The position numbers and the translations under genes are program-made. Positions 17,202 to 26,491 of a stretch of 47,292 nucleotides of DNA are shown here, piece after piece (the stretch's first letter is position 1; each line of letters begins with the position of its first letter). The notes under the pieces were generated by a model. The model saw only the letters and a list, made by a program, of their open reading frames with translations, was not told the DNA's origin and did no database searches. This DNA comes from Intestinibacter bartlettii (GTDB taxonomy: Bacteria; Bacillota; Clostridia; Peptostreptococcales; Peptostreptococcaceae). The DNA lies in NCBI RefSeq assembly GCF_018917435.1, contig NZ_JAHLOQ010000025.1, forward strand, positions 1-47,292, in the 5' to 3' direction.

Positions 17202-18971
17202 TTAAAACATCTTTATGAATTTTTCATAGCTTTTATTTTCACATATACTTATAACTTTTGATACTGAACCAACTTGTTTGTATATTGTCGAAAATAATTT
17301 TTCATAGTCAAATATCTCATCCTTATCAATTGCCAAAATCAAAATTAGCCTAACATCTCCTAACGTCCAATGTATAGGTTTATCTAATATTCCTACTGCA
17401 ATTTTATTTTTCAATACCTTTCCGTTTGCTCCATGCGGAAGTGCCACCATATGACCAATTTCTGTAGTAGCTATTTTTTCTCTATCAAAGAATGAGTTTT
17501 TCATATCTTCATCTATAACCCCTTGATCTAAAAGCTGACTTCCCATAAATTCTATGACTTCTTCCTTAGTTTTAAATTTTAAATCAGTAAAAAATAGATT
17601 TCTATCAAATAAGTCCCTTGTTTCAACTTCTTTATACATCTTTCCTGTTTTCATAAACTTCTCTATTATTTTTACCTCATTATCATTTAAAAGGGGAGAC
17701 ACAGTTATTACTGGTACTCTTTCAAACTTAATATCTACAGTAGATATTATAAAATCAACTTCCATAGCATTTATGTAATCTATTAAATAAGCTGGTATTA
17801 TTTTTACTATTTCTATCTTCCCCTCAAATAGATACTCCAGTTTATTTTTAACTAACATAGAAGTTCCTATTCCTGATACACATACTATTATTACTTTAAA
17901 TACTTTTTTCTTTTGATTGTGTTCAGCTCTTTCTATAGCTCCCCCAACATGTACAGCTATATTTGATATTTCTTCATCATCTAGTTTTAAATCTAGCTCT
18001 TCTTCTATAGTTTTTTTTGCTATTTTTCCTAATTCATAAGCATAAGGATACTTTATTCTTATATCAATAGGCAAAACACCATATTGATTTATACCTAACT
18101 TCATTTTTTTATATATACTGTTTATATGATTATAAAGACAGTTTTCAAAGATTTCATCTTTACTAATATCTATAGATGTAGCTATTTTTAAGTTTTTGCA
18201 GAATTTTTTTATAGCGCTGATTATTTTTTCTTTATTTTTATCATCGTTCATTATTAATTCTCTTTGAACTATATACTCTTTTATATATGACTTTATAAAC
18301 TCATTTTCATTTTGGTCGCTTCTGCTAAGCTTTATAAATATTATGCTACATAAATTTTTAAACTCTGTATCACTAAGTACTAAATGTTCACTGCTCAAAA
18401 TACTTAAAATTATATTTTTTAAGTTGAACATATTATTAGATACTTTATCAGTTAAAAAATCCTTTAAGCTAAGTTCATTATCTTTTTTTGAGCATATTTC
18501 TAGTATAAAATTAACTATATCATCTTCATTTGCTTCTATGCCAATTCCCTGTTTATGTTTTGATACAACAGATATATTATATTTTTTTAAAATAGATTTC
18601 ACTTCTTTTAAGTCATTTTTTACTGTTGAAACACTAATATACATAGAATCTGCTAATTCTTCTAATTTTATAGTTTTATCATACTTAATAGTTAAATTTA
18701 TTAAACTTTTTATAATATAATCAATTCTGTCTACATTTCCTAAATATGGACTTGGAATAGTAATATGGTCGAATGAACCCTCTATTTTATAACCTATTCC
18801 TCTAATTGATACAATTTTCCCATCTTTACTGTTTTTATTGATGTCTTTTATTTCACTTTGTATTGTTTTTGTAGAACATCCAATTTCCTCACTAAGAGCT
18901 AAACTGCTAACAGGATCATGAGAATTTTTTAATATTTCAATTATATTTAAGGCTCTTACACTATAAATAAT
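17202..18971 (-). CDS. PRD-domain transcriptional regulator with PTS IIB/IIA-like domains (MtlR/ManR type), apparent ATT start
   Basis: The open frame codes about 589 residues: an N-terminal winged helix (SVRALNIIEILKNS, LSEEIGCSTKTIQSEI), a second HTH (LEELADSMYISVSTVKND), two PRD domains, a IIB-like domain (VIIVCVSGIGTSML, with Cys) and a PTS_EIIA_2 domain with His in VALPHGAN. Such proteins activate sugar operons under control of PTS phosphorylation; here the target is presumably fruK-fruA. No ATG, GTG or TTG occurs in frame between the upstream TAG (19007) and ATG 18644, which would delete the first HTH. AAGGGGGAG (18986-18978) is six bases before ATT 18971, the start I propose. Other readings are a mutated start codon or a truncated 480-residue form. 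Confidence 0.8.
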   Translation of the reverse strand: MIYSVRALNIIEILKNSHDPVSSLALSEEIGCSTKTIQSEIKDINKNSKDGKIVSIRGIGYKIEGSFDHITIPSPYLGNVDRIDYIIKSLINLTIKYDKTIKLEELADSMYISVSTVKNDLKEVKSILKKYNISVVSKHKQGIGIEANEDDIVNFILEICSKKDNELSLKDFLTDKVSNNMFNLKNIILSILSSEHLVLSDTEFKNLCSIIFIKLSRSDQNENEFIKSYIKEYIVQRELIMNDDKNKEKIISAIKKFCKNLKIATSIDISKDEIFENCLYNHINSIYKKMKLGINQYGVLPIDIRIKYPYAYELGKIAKKTIEEELDLKLDDEEISNIAVHVGGAIERAEHNQKKKVFKVIIVCVSGIGTSMLVKNKLEYLFEGKIEIVKIIPAYLIDYINAMEVDFIISTVDIKFERVPVITVSPLLNDNEVKIIEKFMKTGKMYKEVETRDLFDRNLFFTDLKFKTKEEVIEFMGSQLLDQGVIDEDMKNSFFDREKIATTEIGHMVALPHGANGKVLKNKIAVGILDKPIHWTLGDVRLILILAIDKDEIFDYEKLFSTIYKQVGSVSKVISICENKSYEKFIKMF

Positions 18972-19035
18972 TAAAATCTCCCCCTTAAAGACTAAGTCTG
19001 TTATCTATTGTATTCCCTTTAAAAATCTATATTAT

Positions 19036-21150
19036 TTACTTCTTTTTTAAATTAGCAAGTGCTGCAAAAGGATTATTAAATACTTCTTGATCTTTATTTT
19101 GATTTTTTAAGTATTTATTTATATCTTTTTTAGAAGCCTTACCCTTTTCTTCTGCTTTTCTCTTATTAAATGAAGATAATTTTTCTCTATATCCGCAACT
19201 ACATGTAAATATTTTTCCTTCACCTTCGCCTTTTAATTCAAGTCTTTTATGACAAGAAGGACATCTAGCATTAGTAGTTTGTGAAATCAATTTTCTAGTA
19301 TTACACTCTCTATCTTCACACACTAACATCTTTCCTCTTTTGCCATTGACCTCTAGCATAAACTTGCCACACTCTGGACATTTATTTCTAGTTAGATTAT
19401 CGTGTTTAAATTTATTTTCACTATTTTTTATTTCTTTAACAATAGTTTTTGAGTAGTTTTTCATTTCATTTAGAAACTCATTTTTCTTACTCTTTCCTTT
19501 TGATATATCAGTTAATGTTTTTTCCCATTTTGCTGTTAGCTCTGGACTTTTTAAATCTTTTGGTGCTAAATCTAAAAGTTGTCTTCCCTTTGAAGTAATA
19601 TGTATTTCTTTATTTTTCATTTCCACAAAGAATGAATTAAATAATTTTTCAATTATATCTGCTCTTGTAGCAACAGTTCCCAAGTTGTGTTTTTCCATTT
19701 CTGTAAGCAAAGTAGCTTCATTTAAATATGAAGGTGGATTAGTTTTTTTACTTTCTATTTTTACACTTTCTACTTTAAGTACTTCGTCTACACTTACATC
19801 GATTATACCATCATATGTTTCGTTATCATCTGCAGTATAATTTTCTCTCCAACCTAGTTTTATAATTTTGTTTCCTTTTGCTATAAATGTTTCTCCTTCA
19901 CAAATTCCTTTTATAGTCGTTTGTTCATATTCAAATGGAGGACATAATACACTTAAAAATCTTTTAACTACTAAGTCGTATATTTTTCTTTCTTTATCAG
20001 ATAAATCTCCTAAGAATACTCTTTCTTCTGTTGGTATTATAGCGTGGTGATCTGTAACTTTTGAATTATCTACAAAAGATTTATTAGGTTTTATATTTGT
20101 TCTTAACAACTTCATACAAACTTTTGAGTATTCACTAGTATTTACTGCTTTTATTCTATCTTTTAAAGTATCTACTATATCATCTGTAAGATATCTTGAA
20201 TCTGTTCTTGGATATGTAAGTACTTTATGATGCTCATATAATTTTTGCATAATAGATAAAGTTTCTTTTGCTGAATACCCAAACATTTTATTTGCATCCC
20301 TTTGTAATTCTGTCAAATCATAAAGAGCTGGTGAATATTTTTTCTTATTAGATTTTTTAACATCAACTATTTTTAAATCTTTATTTGATACTTTTTTCTT
20401 TATATTTTCAATTTTTTCTTTATTAAAAGTTGAAGTAGAATTATTTCTGTCATGCCACGATAACTTTAAATAACTTCCACCTTTTTGTGTTAATACATCT
20501 AATGTGTAGTAGTCTTTTGGTTTAAAGTTTCTTATTTCATCTTCTCTTTTTTGTATCATAGCTAAGGTTGGAGTTTGAACTCTACCACATGACAAACTTG
20601 CATTATATTTTGTTGTAAGAGCTCTTGTGGCATTTATACCTACTATCCAGTCTGCCTCTGCTCTTGCTATTGCTGAATAATAAAGATTATTGTAATCTCT
20701 ACCGTCTCTTAGCTTAGTAAAACCTTCTCTAATAGCTTTATCTGTACTTGAAGATATCCACAGACGTTTAATAGGCTTTTTAACATGTGATTTTTCTATT
20801 ATCCATCTAGCTACTAATTCTCCTTCACGACCTGCATCAGTTGCTATTACAACTTCACTTACATCATTTCTGTTTAGTTGTGCTTTTACTGTATTAAATT
20901 GCTTTGAGCTTTTCTTTATTACTACTGTTTTTAAGTCTTTTGGGAGTATTGGTAAGTCATTCATATCCCAAGATTTATATTTTTTATCATAAGTTTCTGG
21001 GTCTGCTAATGTAACTAAATGACCTAGAGCCCACGTAACTATATATTTACTTCCTTCTATATATCCATTTTTTTCGTTTTTACAACCTAAAACCCTGGCA
21101 ATATCTCTTCCAACTGATGGTTTTTCGGCTAAAACTAATATCTTTGCCAT
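19036..21150 (-). CDS. topB: DNA topoisomerase III
   Basis: A 704-residue type IA topoisomerase that relaxes and decatenates DNA through a 5'-phosphotyrosine intermediate. The TOPRIM domain is N-terminal (ILVLAEKPSVGRDIA, TDAGREGEL with D105). The active-site Tyr is Y313 in TYPRTDSRY, and LSCGRVQTPTL marks the core. The C-terminus carries two zinc-ribbon-like Cys clusters (CPECGKF...CEDRECN and CPSCHKR...CSCGY) and a basic tail, as in Firmicutes TopB. Start ATG 21150 has AAAGGA upstream. No operon partner. Confidence 0.95.
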   Translation of the reverse strand: MAKILVLAEKPSVGRDIARVLGCKNEKNGYIEGSKYIVTWALGHLVTLADPETYDKKYKSWDMNDLPILPKDLKTVVIKKSSKQFNTVKAQLNRNDVSEVVIATDAGREGELVARWIIEKSHVKKPIKRLWISSSTDKAIREGFTKLRDGRDYNNLYYSAIARAEADWIVGINATRALTTKYNASLSCGRVQTPTLAMIQKREDEIRNFKPKDYYTLDVLTQKGGSYLKLSWHDRNNSTSTFNKEKIENIKKKVSNKDLKIVDVKKSNKKKYSPALYDLTELQRDANKMFGYSAKETLSIMQKLYEHHKVLTYPRTDSRYLTDDIVDTLKDRIKAVNTSEYSKVCMKLLRTNIKPNKSFVDNSKVTDHHAIIPTEERVFLGDLSDKERKIYDLVVKRFLSVLCPPFEYEQTTIKGICEGETFIAKGNKIIKLGWRENYTADDNETYDGIIDVSVDEVLKVESVKIESKKTNPPSYLNEATLLTEMEKHNLGTVATRADIIEKLFNSFFVEMKNKEIHITSKGRQLLDLAPKDLKSPELTAKWEKTLTDISKGKSKKNEFLNEMKNYSKTIVKEIKNSENKFKHDNLTRNKCPECGKFMLEVNGKRGKMLVCEDRECNTRKLISQTTNARCPSCHKRLELKGEGEGKIFTCSCGYREKLSSFNKRKAEEKGKASKKDINKYLKNQNKDQEVFNNPFAALANLKKK

Positions 21151-21303
21151 ATTCTGTCCTTTCTACAAAGTTTAAAATTTACACTATATTTTTATATAAA
21201 ATTTTTATTTTATTAGTATATATTAACACTTTATGAGTGTTTTTGTACATATTTATAATTTTAAGACTTACTTATCTTATTATATATTTATCAATATGTT
21301 AAA

Positions 21304-21882
21304 CTACTGTCTATTTTTTAATATAGTTTCATATTCTCTTCCAAACATACAAAAATCTTTCTTAGTTTTATATTCTTCACTATTATCATCTAAGTTTATT
21401 ATATAAAGTCCCTCTTTTTTATTTAAAAATACATCTATAAATTCCTTTTCTCTTATCTTTATCATTTTTTTAACCTCTATTCCTGGGTTAAACTTTATAG
21501 CTTTATGAGAAGTATATGTAAATATTCTACAAATTTCTTTATCTAAAAAATCCCCACTACTAGTATCTCTTACTATAGTTCCCTCATATTTTAAATCTTG
21601 TAGTTTTAAATCAAGTCCTATCTCTTCTTTAATTTCTCTGAGCATAGCATCTTCAACAATCTCCCCTGCATCTATATGCCCACCAACAGCTATATCAAAT
21701 AATAATGGAAAATCTTTAAATTCTGCCCTCTGTTGCATATATACAAATCTTCCATCCTTTGAATCTTCTATAGCCCAACAATGTACAACTTGATGAAGCA
21801 ACCCTTTCTTATGTACATTTGTCCTAGTATCTTGTCCTATAATTTCTAATTTATCATTAAATATATCCAATATTTCTTCCAT
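21304..21882 (-). CDS. NUDIX hydrolase
   Basis: A 192-residue NUDIX-fold protein with a full NUDIX box, G-x5-E-x7-REIKEEIGL, starting at GGHIDAGEIVED (about 67). The N-terminus (FNDKLEIIGQDTR, HKKGLLHQVVHCWAI) resembles the YfcD / isopentenyl-diphosphate-isomerase-like branch. It probably hydrolyses a nucleoside diphosphate derivative; the substrate is not predictable. The next gene upstream on the same strand, 75 bases away, encodes a macro-domain protein. Both families handle ADP-ribose derivatives, so a functional link is possible but speculative. Confidence 0.85.
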   Translation of the reverse strand: MEEILDIFNDKLEIIGQDTRTNVHKKGLLHQVVHCWAIEDSKDGRFVYMQQRAEFKDFPLLFDIAVGGHIDAGEIVEDAMLREIKEEIGLDLKLQDLKYEGTIVRDTSSGDFLDKEICRIFTYTSHKAIKFNPGIEVKKMIKIREKEFIDVFLNKKEGLYIINLDDNSEEYKTKKDFCMFGREYETILKNRQ

Positions 21883-21956
21883 ACCTACTCATCTCCCCAC
21901 CTTTAAAGAAATTATATTCCATTTAATATCCCTTATCTAATAAAAAAGTTTTTTAT

Positions 21957-22493
21957 TTAATCTATATCTAGTTTAATTTTAAGGACTCTCTTATAAATCT
22001 CATAATCTCTATCCCCAAAACATACAAAGCACACTTGATCAATCTTATCACTATATTTTTTAAGCATATCTATCACTGCATCGCAAGCTATACTTGTAGC
22101 TTCTTCTTTTGGATATCCATATATTCCTGTGCTTATTGCAGGAAATGCTATAGTTCTTAAATTATTTTCTATTAAAACTTCCAATGAACGTTTATAACAA
22201 GAATATAGCAATTTATCTTCATTGGAATGACCATCTATATATATTGGTCCAACTGTATGAATAACATTTTTGCATGGTAGATTATAAGCTTTTGTAATTT
22301 TGGCGTCCCCTGTATTACATCCATTTAAAGTTTTACATTCTTCTAAAAGTTTTCTTCCTGCTGCTCTGTGTATTGCACCATCAACACCGCCGCCACCCAA
22401 AAGTGATCTATTTGCAGCATTGACTATAGCATCAACTTTCATTTTAGTTATATCGCCTTTTATTATTTCTATTTTTTCAATAATACTCTTCAA
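21957..22493 (-). CDS. Macro-domain protein, ADP-ribose/O-acetyl-ADP-ribose hydrolase (MacroD-like)
   Basis: About 178 residues, a single macro domain. Family motifs are [32 protein letters not shown] and [10 protein letters not shown]. The [14 protein letters not shown] loop is typical of MacroD-type enzymes that remove O-acetyl-ADP-ribose or mono-ADP-ribose. Both possible starts are TTG. The upstream one (22514) has no ribosome site, while TTG 22493 ([11 protein letters not shown]) has GAGGTGG five bases upstream, so 22493 is chosen. It may be co-transcribed with the NUDIX gene 75 bases downstream. Confidence 0.88.
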   Translation of the reverse strand: MKSIIEKIEIIKGDITKMKVDAIVNAANRSLLGGGGVDGAIHRAAGRKLLEECKTLNGCNTGDAKITKAYNLPCKNVIHTVGPIYIDGHSNEDKLLYSCYKRSLEVLIENNLRTIAFPAISTGIYGYPKEEATSIACDAVIDMLKKYSDKIDQVCFVCFGDRDYEIYKRVLKIKLDID

Positions 22494-22567
22494 TGTAACC
22501 ACCTCTTTTAACAATATTTTACTATATTATAACCCCAATGAAAAATTATTCATCAAAAAAAGAAAAA

Positions 22568-22608
22568 AGGCATCGATATAAATAATTAAATCATTTATAT
22601 CGATGCCT
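22568..22608 (-). terminator. Intrinsic terminator of the FNT channel gene
   Basis: Perfect 16-bp arms AGGCATCGATATAAAT (22568-22583) and complement (22593-22608), followed by a long T-rich run on the reverse strand. Confidence 0.92.
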
Positions 22609-22635
22609 AAATGTGTGTTTTTAACGGATAGAAAA

Positions 22636-23430
22636 TTAAGCTGCTCTATCTATTTTATCTATTTTTTTATCTCCTGTAGATAAGAAATAAGTTCCTATTC
22701 CTAAGAATAGTATTCCACCTACCATATTTCCTAATGTTACGAAGAATAAGTTGTATGCCATTCCTGAAAGAGTTACTGCAGTAGCTCCTGATAATATACA
22801 TGTAGCAAAAGTTATCATATTTGCAATACAGTGTTCAAATCCACTTGTAACGAATGCAAATAAACTTAAGAATAATATTATTAATTTAGCTGTATCATCT
22901 TTTAATTTGTATGCAGCTAAAACACCTGAACAAACTAATATGTTACATAAAATTCCTTTGAAGAATAATTGATATGCTGCAGCATCAATTTTACCTAATG
23001 CAGTATATTCGAAGTATTCAAGAGTAGTCCCTTTGAATAATCCAGTTCCTATGAATAAAAGTGATATTAATATAGCTCCTATAAAGTTTCCTAAGTAACT
23101 ATATCCTAAAACTTTACCACCATCTTTTATACTAGTTTCTTTGCTCATAGCTCCAACAGCCATAACCATATTATTACTTGTGAATAATTCACTACCTAAA
23201 AGTATTATTAAACTAAGTGCTACTGAGAATGACATCCCAACAGCTATTTTAGTCATTGGTGAATGTACTTCGTGTAAATATCCACCTACTGTGAAGATTA
23301 GTATATCTCCTAATCCTATAAATATTCCTGCAAACATAGCAGATACTAAGTATCTTAACTTGCTTTGATTTAAAAAGTCGATTTTATGTCTAGCTTTGTG
23401 AGCTAACATACTTACTGTTTGTTGATCCAT
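22636..23430 (-). CDS. Formate/nitrite transporter (FNT) family channel
   Basis: A 264-residue, six-helix FNT protein, forming pentameric channels for small anions such as formate, nitrite or hydrosulfide. Family signatures are LGSELFTSNNM (about 80-90), GYSYLGNFIGA (about 108-118), a central Lys in FFKGILCN, and FEHCIANM (about 197-204), containing the gating His of FocA. An in-frame ATG exists at 23493, but GAGGAGACGG sits just before ATG 23430 (MDQQTV), which is chosen. No formate lyase or sulfite reductase gene is adjacent, so the anion is undecided. Own promoter and terminator. Confidence 0.9.
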   Translation of the reverse strand: MDQQTVSMLAHKARHKIDFLNQSKLRYLVSAMFAGIFIGLGDILIFTVGGYLHEVHSPMTKIAVGMSFSVALSLIILLGSELFTSNNMVMAVGAMSKETSIKDGGKVLGYSYLGNFIGAILISLLFIGTGLFKGTTLEYFEYTALGKIDAAAYQLFFKGILCNILVCSGVLAAYKLKDDTAKLIILFLSLFAFVTSGFEHCIANMITFATCILSGATAVTLSGMAYNLFFVTLGNMVGGILFLGIGTYFLSTGDKKIDKIDRAA

Positions 23431-23476
23431 TATTCCGTCTCCTCTAAAATTGATTTGTATAATTTCAAGCTTTTTT

Positions 23477-23506
23477 ATTCTAGCATAATTCAAGCTTGTT
23501 TTTCAA
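23477..23506 (-). promoter_or_regulatory. Promoter of the FNT gene
   Basis: Reverse strand TTGAAA (23506-23501), 18-base spacer and TAGAAT (23482-23477), about 45 bases before the start codon. The -10 lies between two near copies of AAGCTTGAA(A)TTAT, an arrangement that could serve a repressor. Confidence 0.55.
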
Positions 23507-23559
23507 TTTTTTTTTAATTATTATTATAGAAATTTTTGATTAAAATGTATAATTTATGA

Positions 23560-23575
23560 TTGCTTATATAAGCAA
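23560..23575. promoter_or_regulatory. Perfect 16-bp palindrome upstream of the FNT promoter
   Basis: TTGCTTATATAAGCAA, centred about 64 bases upstream of the -35. The size and TTG...CAA ends fit a dimeric CRP/FNR-type or similar operator; the binding protein is unknown. The surrounding 23507-23700 holds no gene. Confidence 0.4.
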
Positions 23576-23703
23576 GTTTAAAAGAAAACATTTATTTTAA
23601 TAATTAAAAGGCATTGGCATTTAAGCTTTAATATTATTTATTTTTTAGCTTTTACTTTTGAAAATTAACTTTTTTATAGTTAAATTAATTCATAATAACT
23701 AAA

Positions 23704-23745
23704 AAAGAGATTAACTTAAAACTTATATTTTAAATCAACCTCTTT
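23704..23745 (-). terminator. Terminator of proBA
   Basis: Eighteen-base arms (23704-23721, 23728-23745) that pair fully, with G-U pairs, only as reverse-strand RNA (AAAGAGGTTGATTTAAAA with its partner), followed by a U-tract. Confidence 0.8.
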
Positions 23746-23776
23746 AAATAGATTTATTTATTTTTATAAAAATTAA

Positions 23777-25021
23777 TTATCTTATTTGTCCATCTCCAAA
23801 TATAATGTACTTACTAGTTGTAAGTTCTTTAAGACCCATTGGTCCTCTTGCATGAAGTTTTTGAGTACTTATACCAATTTCTCCACCGAATCCAAATTCT
23901 CCACCATCTGTAAATCTTGTAGATGCATTTACATATACTGCAGCTGCGTCTACTCTTTGTAAGAATTTTTGGCTATTTTTATAACTTTCAGTTACTATAG
24001 ATTCTGAGTGACCTGTATTGTATTTATTTATATGTTTTATAGCTTCATCAACATCTTTTACAACTTTAACTGCTATTATTAAGTCTAAGTATTCTTGATG
24101 CCATTCAGGCTCTTCTATAACTTTTATATCATTTACTATAGCTTGAGCTTTTTCACATCCTCTAACTTCAACACCATTTTCTCTAAGTGCTTTTACTATC
24201 ATTGGTAGAAATTCATTTGCTACAGTTTCATGCACTAGTAATTTTTCTGCTGCATTACAAACTCCTGGTCTTTGAACTTTAGCATTTAATACTATCGCTT
24301 TTGCCATTTCAAAATCAGCAGTTTCATCAACATAAATATGGCAGTTTCCTGTTCCTGTTTCTATTACTGGAACTGTTGCATTTTGCACAACTGATTTTAT
24401 AAGACCTGCCCCACCCCTTGGGATTAAAACATCTATATAGTCGTTAAGTCTCATCATTTCAGTTGCAGTTTCTCTTGATGTATCTTCTAATAATTGTACA
24501 CAATCTTCTGGTAAACCACTTCTTTTTATACCTTTAACTAATGCTTTTGCTACTGCTTTATTAGAGTTTATTGCATCACTTGCCCCTCTTAATATAACAG
24601 CATTTCCTGCTTTTAAACAAAGTCCAGCTGCATCACTAGTTACATTTGGTCTTGATTCATATATTATTCCTAAAACTCCTATAGGAACTCTCTTTTGACC
24701 TATTTGAAGTCCATTAGGCATTTGCCACATGTTTGTAACCTCACCTACTGGATCTTGTAATTTAACTATATCAAGTAAACCTTGTGCCATAGCTTCTATT
24801 CTAGAATCATCAAGTGATAATCTATCAAGTAAAGCTTCTGTTATCCCTTTTTTGATAGCATTTTGTCTGTCTATTTCATTCGCTTCTATTATTTCTTTTT
24901 TTGCTTTTACTAGCTCTTCTGCCATAAAAGTTAGAGCTTCATTTTTTTGACCTGCAGAAGCTATTCCTAATTCATAAGAAGCTTCTTTTGCCTTTTGTCC
25001 CATTGAAATTAAATTACTCAT
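23777..25021 (-). CDS. proA: Gamma-glutamyl phosphate reductase
   Basis: A 414-residue aldehyde-dehydrogenase-superfamily enzyme. It reduces gamma-glutamyl phosphate with NADPH to glutamate semialdehyde, the second step of proline synthesis. Seen: [13 protein letters not shown] (about 120-132), [20 protein letters not shown], the catalytic cysteine C255 in [15 protein letters not shown], and the C-terminal [19 protein letters not shown]. Length is standard. It starts 15 bases after proB. Confidence 0.96.
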   Translation of the reverse strand: MSNLISMGQKAKEASYELGIASAGQKNEALTFMAEELVKAKKEIIEANEIDRQNAIKKGITEALLDRLSLDDSRIEAMAQGLLDIVKLQDPVGEVTNMWQMPNGLQIGQKRVPIGVLGIIYESRPNVTSDAAGLCLKAGNAVILRGASDAINSNKAVAKALVKGIKRSGLPEDCVQLLEDTSRETATEMMRLNDYIDVLIPRGGAGLIKSVVQNATVPVIETGTGNCHIYVDETADFEMAKAIVLNAKVQRPGVCNAAEKLLVHETVANEFLPMIVKALRENGVEVRGCEKAQAIVNDIKVIEEPEWHQEYLDLIIAVKVVKDVDEAIKHINKYNTGHSESIVTESYKNSQKFLQRVDAAAVYVNASTRFTDGGEFGFGGEIGISTQKLHARGPMGLKELTTSKYIIFGDGQIR

Positions 25022-25036
25022 AATATTTACCCCTTT

Positions 25037-25846
25037 CTATTTTTTTGCAGTGAATAAAGTTCCTACTTCTTCTCCTGATAATACTTCAGCAATTATAGCT
25101 GGTTCTTCTCCATTTGCAAGTACCATATTTACACCTGCTTCTGTTGCTTTACGAGCAGCTGTAATTTTAGTTGCCATTCCACCAGTTCCTAAACTTGAAC
25201 CTGCACCACCTGCACATGCTTCTATTTCTGCAGTAATCTCATCTATTTGTTTTATTAATTTTGCATTTGGATTTTCTTTTGGATTACTATCATAAAAACC
25301 ATCTATGTCAGATAATATTATTAATAAATCTGCATCTATAAGAACAGAAACTATTGCTGATAAGTTGTCATTATCTCCAAATTTAGCTATATTCTCTAAT
25401 TCGTCTATTGAAACTGTATCATTTTCGTTTACAATAGGAATAATTCCTTTTTGAAGTAATAATTCAAAAGTATTACATACATTTTGTTTTATATGTTCAT
25501 CTTCTATTACATCTCTAGTTAAAAGTACTTGACCTACTGTATGTGAATACTCTCCAAAAAATTTACTATATATATGCATTAATTCACATTGTCCTATTGC
25601 TGCCAATGCTTGTTTCTCTCTTATATTTGTGGGCTTTTCTTTTAATTTTAATTTTCCAACTCCAACACCTACTGCTCCAGATGTTACTAAAGTTACTTCT
25701 TTTCCTGAGTTTACTACATCAGATAAAACTCTTGTTAATTTTTCAATTCTTCCTAAATTAATTTGTCCATTTTCATAAGTTAGGGTAGACGTTCCCACCT
25801 TAACTACAATTCTTTTTGCATTTTTTATACTCTCTCGAAAGCCCAT
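25037..25846 (-). CDS. proB: Glutamate 5-kinase (no PUA domain)
   Basis: A 269-residue amino-acid kinase that phosphorylates glutamate to gamma-glutamyl phosphate, which ProA then uses. Seen: VVKVGTSTLTYENG at the N-terminus, VTSGAVGVGVGKL (about 54-66), NENDTVSIDEL, KFGDNDNLSAIV, and GTGGMATKITAARKATEAG (about 221-239). The C-terminal PUA domain of the longer enterobacterial form is absent, as in many clostridia. AAGGAG precedes ATG 25846. No T-box or riboswitch is visible upstream, so control is probably at promoter or enzyme level. Confidence 0.95.
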   Translation of the reverse strand: MGFRESIKNAKRIVVKVGTSTLTYENGQINLGRIEKLTRVLSDVVNSGKEVTLVTSGAVGVGVGKLKLKEKPTNIREKQALAAIGQCELMHIYSKFFGEYSHTVGQVLLTRDVIEDEHIKQNVCNTFELLLQKGIIPIVNENDTVSIDELENIAKFGDNDNLSAIVSVLIDADLLIILSDIDGFYDSNPKENPNAKLIKQIDEITAEIEACAGGAGSSLGTGGMATKITAARKATEAGVNMVLANGEEPAIIAEVLSGEEVGTLFTAKK

Positions 25847-26063
25847 TTCATATTCTCCTTACTGTAATTCAATTATTGTGTTAAAAATATTATTTTTTAT
25901 TATAACATATATTTTATTATAATTTTTTAAATAATTGTGCTTTATTTGTTTTTTTAACTAATACTTAACTTTTAGTGTATAATATGTATATTAGGATATG
26001 ATTTGATAAAAATCAATCATTGTATAAATTTACATGCAATGTTTTTAATTGGGAGGTATAAAT

Positions 26064-26426
26064 ATGCTTAAACAAGATTTCTTGCTTAGACAAATAGAAA
26101 GTTTAGCTATGTCTTTATCAAAACTTTTCTTCAATAAAGAAATGGTACAATATGAACTAGAAGAAAAAGAAAATCTTAGTGAAACTGATATTTTATATAC
26201 TAAATTAGGTAAATTAGTTTCAGAAGGTAAAATCAATGAAGCTGAAAATTTACTATTTGATGAAATTGATAAAAGCAATATAGAATATCTAAAAGTCGGT
26301 ATAGATTTTTATACTAATCTAAATAGACTTGAAGATAAAGTTTTAGAGGCTCACAATTATAGCAGAGAAGAAATTGAACAAGGTCTTCATGATTTATCTG
26401 CTGAGTATGGTATTAACTTAGGTTAA
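26064..26426 (+). CDS. DUF6483-like small protein
   Basis: A 120-residue acidic helical protein resembling DUF6483 from clostridia: MLKQDFLLRQIESLAMSL at the start, a tandem-helix middle (KLGKLVSEGKINEAENLLF) that looks like one TPR-like hairpin, and an acidic tail. Function unknown. ATG 26064 is preceded by GGGAGG at the right distance; the longer in-frame start lies over this site and is rejected. A TATAAT at about 25978 with TTAACT 18 bases upstream is a plausible promoter. A bidirectional terminator follows. Confidence 0.7.
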   Translation: MLKQDFLLRQIESLAMSLSKLFFNKEMVQYELEEKENLSETDILYTKLGKLVSEGKINEAENLLFDEIDKSNIEYLKVGIDFYTNLNRLEDKVLEAHNYSREEIEQGLHDLSAEYGINLG

Positions 26427-26462
26427 TTAAAAATCCTAGCGAAAATATGCTAGGATTTTTAA
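26427..26462. terminator. Bidirectional terminator
   Basis: TTAAAAATCCTAGC (26427-26440) and its perfect complement (26449-26462) with an 8-base loop. It separates the convergent DUF6483-like and Argonaute genes. Confidence 0.88.
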
Positions 26463-26491
26463 TTTAATATGTAATTATATATTTTATTATA

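Noticed and set aside
17202-18644. Short form of the PRD regulator starting at ATG 18644
   Set aside because: The upstream frame encodes an intact winged helix with a strong ribosome site before it. The short form would start inside the second HTH and has no Shine-Dalgarno.
25847-26048. T-box or riboswitch for proBA
   Set aside because: No T-box sequence, specifier hairpin or terminator is visible upstream of proB; only AT-rich promoter-like DNA.
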